Of a DNA stretch of 5,782 nt, positions 1 to 3,436 are shown piece after piece (the first letter of the stretch is position 1; every line of letters starts with the position of its first letter). Under the pieces are notes generated by a model. The model was not told the DNA's origin. It worked only from the letters and a program-made list of their open reading frames with translations, and did no database searches. A program made the position numbers and the translations under genes. The stretch is from Candidatus Peribacteria bacterium. GTDB taxonomy: Bacteria; Patescibacteriota; Gracilibacteria; Peribacterales; Peribacteraceae. Location of the stretch: assembly GCA_903854455.1 (NCBI GenBank), contig CAINWJ010000014.1, positions 1 to 5,782 on the forward strand, read 5' to 3'.

Positions 1-41
1 ACTCTGGATGCTGCGATGCGGAACACTCGATGACACCGGCT

Positions 42-311
42 CTATTTCTCCAGATCCAGCTCCTTGATCATCTTATTGTACCCCTTCTCATCGTTCATCT
101 TGAGGTACGTGAGCAGCTTGCGGCGACGTGCGACCTTGGCCAGCAGACCGCGGCGGGCGGAGTTGTCCTTCTTGTGCTCCTTTAGGTGCTTAGTAACCTG
201 ATCGATCTCCTTGGTGAGGATACCGACCTGCACCTGCGGCGAGCCGGTGTCTTCCTTGTGCGTCTGGAACTTGGTGATGATCTTCTTCTTGGATGTGCGC
301 TTGAGAGCCAT
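42..311 (-). CDS. rpsO: 30S ribosomal protein S15
   Basis: Primary 16S rRNA-binding protein of the 30S subunit platform; it binds the three-way junction of the central domain early in assembly. The 89-residue product matches the usual family length. Family blocks are visible: DTGSPQVQ (21-28), HLKEHKKD (42-49), RRGLLAKV (53-60) and RRRKLLTYL (62-70). The frame stays open upstream to about 479, but the Met at 309-311 is chosen because it gives the canonical MALK start and length. No Shine-Dalgarno sequence precedes it; the 20 nt upstream are pyrimidine-rich. His42 and Asp49, which contact rRNA in known S15 structures, are kept, but the usual HHS after Asp49 is NSA here. The gene is transcribed away from the other genes, and no pnp is visible in the 41 bases downstream. 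Identification is essentially certain. Confidence 0.97.
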   Translation of the reverse strand: MALKRTSKKKIITKFQTHKEDTGSPQVQVGILTKEIDQVTKHLKEHKKDNSARRGLLAKVARRRKLLTYLKMNDEKGYNKMIKELDLEK

Positions 312-357
312 GATGAGAAAAAGGTAAGGAGATGGAGGGGGAAGGAAAGAAAGACCC

Positions 358-383
358 GCCACGTCGCTCGCGAGCGACGTGGC
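358..383 (-). repeat. 26-bp perfect palindrome in the rpsO leader
   Basis: Two 13-base arms (GCCACGTCGCTCG and its exact complement) meet with no spacer. As RNA this would form a stem of about 11 bp with a CGCG loop, ending 46 nt upstream of the rpsO start codon. On the minus strand it is followed by GGGTCTTTCTTTCC, which is T-rich but not an uninterrupted T-tract. It could be a regulatory leader hairpin (S15 represses its own mRNA in several bacteria), an imperfect attenuator, or a copy of a dispersed palindromic repeat. The palindrome is seen directly; its role is inference. Confidence 0.6.
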
Positions 384-451
384 ACGCAGGAAAATGATTC
401 CTCGGGCCTCCTCGAAGCAAATTGCAACAGAGGAAGCGCGATAACGTGCGC

Positions 452-479
452 AGTGTATCTGGAGAAAGTGAAAAGTCAA
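452..479 (-). promoter_or_regulatory. Probable sigma70-type promoter of rpsO
   Basis: On the minus strand TTGACT (474-479, 5 of 6 to the -35 consensus) is followed after 16 nt by TACACT (452-457, 4 of 6 to the -10 consensus, with the key T, A and final T kept). Transcription would start near 445 and give a leader of roughly 130 nt before rpsO. This is the best promoter match seen in the divergent intergenic region. It is based on consensus matching only. Confidence 0.55.
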
Positions 480-508
480 GTGGAGCTGAAGGGGAAGCGG
501 AAAAATGG

Positions 509-588
509 CACAAGTCGCTGGTCATTTGGTCGCTTGTCTCTGGTCAATCTCAACGAATGACCAGGGACTTTTCGACCAGTGACTTGTG
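509..588. repeat. Nested inverted repeat (MITE- or REP-like, about 80 bp)
   Basis: Outer arms of 15 bases (CACAAGTCGCTGGTC at 509-523, GACCAGTGACTTGTG at 574-588) pair at 14 of 15 positions, and the odd one is a G-T wobble. Inside lies a second pair of 11 bases (536-546 with 558-568), again with one G-T pair, around an 11-base loop. CTGGTCATT (518-526) also matches AATGACCAG (556-564) exactly, so alternative folds exist. Four bases TTTT (569-572) follow the inner stem on the plus strand. It lies outside the predicted rpsO transcript. No clear target-site duplication is seen. It may be a small non-autonomous repeat, a transcription barrier or an operator. Confidence 0.6.
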
Positions 589-632
589 ACCTTCGAGTGG
601 ACATCCGTTCACCCTGTGCTACCATCCCCGTC

Positions 633-1805
633 ATGAACACAGCCCTCATCACCATCGGTCTCCTCCTTATAGTAGGCATCGGCACGCTGATCGCGCTTCA
701 ACTCAAGAAGCCGAACCAGTCATCCGTGCAGGACCTGAGCAAAGATTTCGCACGGCTCGAGAAGGATCTGGAGACGGAGCGTGAGAAGCGAAATCAGCTG
801 GAAGGCAAAGGGAAGCAGATGTACGACAACTACAAGAGCCTGGAGGCAGAGTACAAAGCGACACAGAAGGAGCGCGATACATTGAAAGATAGAATCGCGA
901 AGTTCGAGGCACGCAGAGAGTCAGCAGAGAAAGAGCAGCGGCAGGCAGTGGAGAAGCTGGAGAACGCGGAGCGCGCATTCAAGGAAGAGCGTCAGCGCAT
1001 CGTCCGGGAAGAGGAAGAGAATCGTCATCATGCAGAGGAAGAGCGTGATCGGATCTGGGCGGAACATGAGAATGCCGTTGTCGCGCAGCTGCTGGATCTG
1101 TGTAAGCAGCCACAATTGCAATTCACCTCGTTCACGAATAAGAACCTGCCGGAGGAATTTGACGGCAGCCTGAAGCCGGACTTCTTAATCGAGTTCCTGG
1201 GGCAGTACGTGATCTTCGATGCCAAGGCGAGCAAGGCGCAGAGTCTGCAGACGTACATCGACGATGCAGTGAAGAAAACGGCGGAGAAAGTCCGGAAGAA
1301 TGCCAAGATCTACCCCCACGTTTTCCTGGTCGTGCCGACGGAAGCTATTCCGGAACTCAAGCGTGTGATCTACCCGAAAGATGAGCTGATGTTCTATGTG
1401 ATTTCACGCGAAGCGTTGGCGCCCATCCTCGCCTCGCTCAAGCGGATCGCCACCTACGAACTTGCGGAACAACTGGATCCGCAGAAACGCGAGAACATCA
1501 TCAACATGCTGGCGGAACTCACAGCACACATCGACTACCGCAACGCGTACGACATCATCCTCACACAGCTCGGCGCACAGACGTTGGAGAAGATGCAGAA
1601 GCTGGATCCGACCATTACCTCGGAAGTGGAACAGAAGCTGACTGAACGAAAACTCCCGCAGCTCTCCGCCTCCGAACTCAAACGGATCGCATCCAATGTC
1701 ACGGAACAAAATCTGGCACTGAAACAGATGACTTCACCGAAAGCATCGGTCAAGAAATCTTCCGTCGACGCCGCACAGGCGATGATGGCACAGAAACTGC
1801 TGTGA
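633..1805 (+). CDS. rmuC: RmuC-like coiled-coil PD-(D/E)XK nuclease family protein
   Basis: The 390-residue product has the RmuC layout: one N-terminal membrane segment (about 4-22), a long charged coiled coil (about 33-145, rich in Glu, Lys, Arg and Gln), then a globular domain. That domain carries a nuclease-fold signature, LKPDFLIEF (180-188) and VIFDAKAS (193-200); D183, D196 and K198 fit the PD-(D/E)XK pattern. Helical sequence follows to a Lys/Ser-rich tail ending MAQKLL. RmuC proteins are linked to limiting DNA rearrangements at inverted repeats; the exact reaction is not settled. The ATG at 633 is chosen over the open frame from GTG 579 because the membrane helix follows directly and the upstream part overlaps an inverted repeat. 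There is no Shine-Dalgarno sequence; TACCAT lies 7 nt upstream of the start. The part after DAKAS is divergent from textbook RmuC, so another coiled-coil nuclease of the same fold is possible. Confidence 0.72.
   Translation: MNTALITIGLLLIVGIGTLIALQLKKPNQSSVQDLSKDFARLEKDLETEREKRNQLEGKGKQMYDNYKSLEAEYKATQKERDTLKDRIAKFEARRESAEKEQRQAVEKLENAERAFKEERQRIVREEEENRHHAEEERDRIWAEHENAVVAQLLDLCKQPQLQFTSFTNKNLPEEFDGSLKPDFLIEFLGQYVIFDAKASKAQSLQTYIDDAVKKTAEKVRKNAKIYPHVFLVVPTEAIPELKRVIYPKDELMFYVISREALAPILASLKRIATYELAEQLDPQKRENIINMLAELTAHIDYRNAYDIILTQLGAQTLEKMQKLDPTITSEVEQKLTERKLPQLSASELKRIASNVTEQNLALKQMTSPKASVKKSSVDAAQAMMAQKLL
1779..1803 (+). repeat. 25-nt direct repeat, copy A (3' end of rmuC-like gene)
   Basis: This copy matches 2261-2285 at 24 of 25 positions; the last 20 bases (gatggcacagaaactgctgt) are identical. 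It encodes the C-terminal residues AMMAQKLL of the rmuC-like protein and ends inside its stop codon. It contains a short dyad, CACAG (1789-1793) with CTGTG (1800-1804). Together with copy B it brackets the small coiled-coil gene. Confidence 0.85.
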
Positions 1806-1858
1806 GAAGAATCCTGTCCATTCCTTTTTTCTTTTCCAATCATTACCATCTACCACCC

Positions 1859-2257
1859 ATGAGAACGACGAAGAAATCACCGGCAGCCACCCGTGACGAT
1901 CTCCGTAAGCTCGAAGGAAGATTGACGAAGAAATTTGCGACAAAAGATGATCTGAAGAACTATCCGACCAAACAGGATTTGAAAAAAGAACTGGAGAAGT
2001 ACGCGACGAAGCAAGATTTAAGAGAAGAGCTGAAGAGGTACGCAACAAAAGAGGATTTGAATAGTCAATTGGATACTAAGTTCGCATCGTTCAAAGAAGA
2101 GATCTTTCGCTACTTCGACATGAAGACGGAACAGCTCACGCATGACTACGCTGGCATCTTCAGTGACCGAACCGTGCAACTGCAGGAGAAGACAATCGAA
2201 CTTGATACGCGGATGGTGCGCGTAGAAAAGGAACTCCATTTGGACATTGCGGCGTAG
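1859..2257 (+). CDS. Small ATKxDL-repeat coiled-coil protein, function unknown
   Basis: A 132-residue, highly charged, helix-prone protein without signal peptide or membrane segment. Residues 26-68 hold four copies of an [FY]xTKxDL[KRN] motif, at F26, Y35, Y48 and Y61; the last three are 13 residues apart, which suits a coiled coil or regular helical bundle. The C-terminal half (about 80-127) is also heptad-like (LQEKTIELDTRMVRVEKEL). Similar repeats occur in uncharacterised candidate-phylum proteins and some phage structural proteins (recalled, not searched). The ATG at 1859 is preferred; an upstream GTG at 1802 would overlap the previous gene. There is no Shine-Dalgarno sequence, and TACCAT lies 9 nt upstream. 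The repeat part looks more AT-rich than its neighbours. It is flanked by the 25-nt direct repeats. After its TAG stop the frame continues nine codons to the same MAQKLL ending as the preceding protein. Confidence 0.75.
   Translation: MRTTKKSPAATRDDLRKLEGRLTKKFATKDDLKNYPTKQDLKKELEKYATKQDLREELKRYATKEDLNSQLDTKFASFKEEIFRYFDMKTEQLTHDYAGIFSDRTVQLQEKTIELDTRMVRVEKELHLDIAA
1934..2062 (+). repeat. Degenerate in-gene repeat encoding [FY]xTKxDL units
   Basis: Four coding units are visible. Those starting near 1961, 2000 and 2039 have the clearest register, and the last two are 39 nt apart at the DNA level (tacgcgacgaagcaagat versus tacgcaacaaaagaggat). Third positions differ between units, so the repeats are old or selected at the protein level rather than a recent slippage expansion. 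Confidence 0.7.
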
Positions 2258-2260
2258 GAA

Positions 2261-2285
2261 GCGACGATGGCACAGAAACTGCTGT
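2261..2285 (+). repeat. 25-nt direct repeat, copy B
   Basis: Near-exact second copy of 1779-1803 (one mismatch, C at 2265 for T at 1783), lying three bases after the stop of the small coiled-coil gene. It is followed by TAA where copy A is followed by TGA. In frame with the small gene it would encode ATMAQKLL, the counterpart of AMMAQKLL in the rmuC-like protein. It is therefore either a displaced copy of the rmuC 3' end or the cut-off tail of the small gene. Confidence 0.85.
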
Positions 2286-2333
2286 AAGCCAGTGATTCAT
2301 GAATGTGGTGGCTGTACACTGCTGGCTGCAGCG

Positions 2334-3326
2334 ATGAAACGCGTACGATCACCCTTCTTCGGCTACCTCTCCATCTGGATCCGGTGTGCTCTCGTTTTTC
2401 TCTGCACGTACGGAAGTGCCATCATCGTGCGGTCACGCATCGTGGAAACTGCTCTCCAGCGTTCTCTCATCGAACCCACGGGGATCGATGCGTCGCCGCT
2501 CATGATGTTCGGAGTATTGCTGTGTCTCTATGCCTGGTCACTCCAGCGTGATGACCTGAAAAAAAAATCTCTGCCGTGGCCGAACTTCGACCAGGCGTTC
2601 CCGGCAGTGCTGCTATGGGGGATGGTCATGATCCTCAGTATCTGGATCAGTCATCCGTCACAGGATATCTATAGCAAGATGCAGTTCTATGCACTGATGC
2701 ATCCGGAAACCGGTGCGCCACTGATCGCAGTGCTGCTTGGGATCATCGAACTCCTGCCGACACTGCCTCTCATGCTCCTGTTGTTCCCGTCATCTGTCCT
2801 CAGTCAGTCCCGAAAGAGAATGATGGCAGGTTTCTTTCTGCTCCTCCTCTATGCATTCGGTCCGGTGCTGGAAGCTGCATACTACCGACTGGTCGGTCCG
2901 CCGCTCATCCACACCGTTCGCACCATCATTGGACTGATACCGGGAACACAGCCCGAAGATCTGAACCGGTGGGAAATCGGTTATGGTACTTTCAAAGTAA
3001 CGCTCGGCTACGCGTGTACGGATTTCTCGGCACTCATCCTGTTCATCGGGCTCTTCGGACTGGTCTGGTGGCGCATGGCGGGAAAACACTCGATCGTTCA
3101 TACCAAGGCAATCATCGCATTGGCGGGAGGCATCCTGTCACTCTGGATCCTGAATATCCTGCGAATCACATCGATCGTCCTCATCGGAGCGTCGTACCCG
3201 ACATTCGCTCTCTCGCTTTTCCATAGCGCCGTCGGCATCGTGATCTTCCTCGTCTTCTTCCTGGTGTACGTGAAGGTGGCGCTGCCGTTGGTAGTAAAAT
3301 CTAAGAAATTAGGAAGGAGGAAATGA
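2334..3326 (+). CDS. Exosortase/archaeosortase-family membrane transpeptidase
   Basis: A 330-residue polytopic membrane protein with about eight hydrophobic segments (near 12-31, 54-70, 88-105, 126-150, 165-181, 222-243, 258-284, 296-318). The exosortase triad is recognisable: Cys in GYACTDFSAL (C228), Arg in LNILRI (N274, R277) and His in SLFHSAVG (H297), with the order and spacing of the family. Family members cleave and probably transfer C-terminal sorting signals of exported proteins (PEP-CTERM-like tails) at the outer face of the cytoplasmic membrane. The motif ACTDFS replaces the more usual ACSG, so this is a divergent subtype. The ATG at 2334 is chosen because the frame upstream is Cys/Arg-rich and unlike a membrane protein start. 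There is no Shine-Dalgarno sequence; TACACT ends 13 nt upstream. The C-terminus is basic (KSKKLGRRK). No substrate gene lies in the window. Confidence 0.78.
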   Translation: MKRVRSPFFGYLSIWIRCALVFLCTYGSAIIVRSRIVETALQRSLIEPTGIDASPLMMFGVLLCLYAWSLQRDDLKKKSLPWPNFDQAFPAVLLWGMVMILSIWISHPSQDIYSKMQFYALMHPETGAPLIAVLLGIIELLPTLPLMLLLFPSSVLSQSRKRMMAGFFLLLLYAFGPVLEAAYYRLVGPPLIHTVRTIIGLIPGTQPEDLNRWEIGYGTFKVTLGYACTDFSALILFIGLFGLVWWRMAGKHSIVHTKAIIALAGGILSLWILNILRITSIVLIGASYPTFALSLFHSAVGIVIFLVFFLVYVKVALPLVVKSKKLGRRK

Positions 3327-3436
3327 TGATTGAATTGAAAATCTTGCTTGCCCGCAGGAAGAATCCTGCACTGGTCATTTTTTCCGCAGCCGGGAAGCGG
3401 CCAATTCAAACTATGCTAATCTCACCCCACACATGA
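3326..3436 (+). CDS. Possible small ORF (36 codons) coupled to both neighbours
   Basis: An open frame begins at ATGATG (3323-3328); the first ATG overlaps the exosortase stop as ATGA, and the frame's own TGA (3434-3436) overlaps the helicase start as ATGA. AGGAGG (3315-3320) lies 5 nt before the second ATG and is the only good Shine-Dalgarno-like sequence before a start in this window, although it also encodes the Lys/Arg tail of the upstream gene. The product would be a basic peptide of 36 residues (MIELKILLARRKNPALV at the N-terminus) with no recognised domain. An ORF of this length arises easily by chance and the DNA also holds inverted repeats, so this is only a candidate, perhaps a coupling peptide. 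Confidence 0.22.
   Translation: MIELKILLARRKNPALVIFSAAGKRPIQTMLISPHT
3330..3409 (+). repeat. Branched inverted-repeat structure between exosortase-like and helicase genes
   Basis: TTGAATTG (3330-3337) pairs exactly with CAATTCAA (3402-3409). Between them sit two smaller hairpins: GCAGGA-AGAA-TCCTGC (3354-3369) and GCCG-GGAAG-CGGC (3389-3401). A T6 run (3378-3383) follows the first hairpin, but eight bases away, so it is a poor intrinsic terminator. The whole 80 bases could fold as a three-way junction in the transcript. It may modulate read-through into the helicase gene or be another dispersed repeat. The stems are short, so chance is possible. Confidence 0.4.

Larger units (their letters stand above)
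312..632. other. Divergent intergenic region between rpsO and the rmuC-like gene
   Basis: This 321-base stretch has no convincing gene. From left to right it holds the purine-rich strand of the rpsO leader (312-357), the 26-bp palindrome (358-383), the rest of the leader, the rpsO promoter (452-479), and an 80-bp nested inverted repeat (509-588). The last 44 bases before the rmuC-like start include a possible small hairpin (597-602 with 607-612, one G-T pair) and the motif TACCAT (620-625). No good -35/-10 pair was found for the rightward genes. Open frames through the region are extensions or shadows without start signals. Confidence 0.7.

Noticed and set aside
312..479. Upstream extension of the rpsO reading frame by 56 residues
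   Set aside because: The extension begins at a TTG that is part of the predicted -35 box, crosses the palindrome, and would make S15 far longer than the family; the MALK start fits.
579..632. Earlier GTG start for the rmuC-like gene
   Set aside because: It would add 18 residues before the N-terminal membrane helix and lies partly in the inverted repeat; the ATG at 633 gives the normal layout.
1825..1835. T-rich run after the rmuC-like gene as a terminator
   Set aside because: The only nearby stem (CACAG/CTGTG, 1789-1804) is 5 bp and about 20 bases away from the T-run.
1802..1858. Earlier GTG start of the small coiled-coil gene overlapping the rmuC-like stop
   Set aside because: The added residues are unlike the charged repeat protein and come from a T-rich spacer; the ATG at 1859 fits the pattern of the other starts.
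2267..2287. Mini ORF encoding MAQKLL alone
   Set aside because: Six codons with no start signal; better explained as part of the direct repeat.
1806..3368. Shared 11-mer gaagaatcctg at 1806-1816 and 3358-3368
   Set aside because: It is short, has different contexts and no flanking similarity; chance is sufficient.
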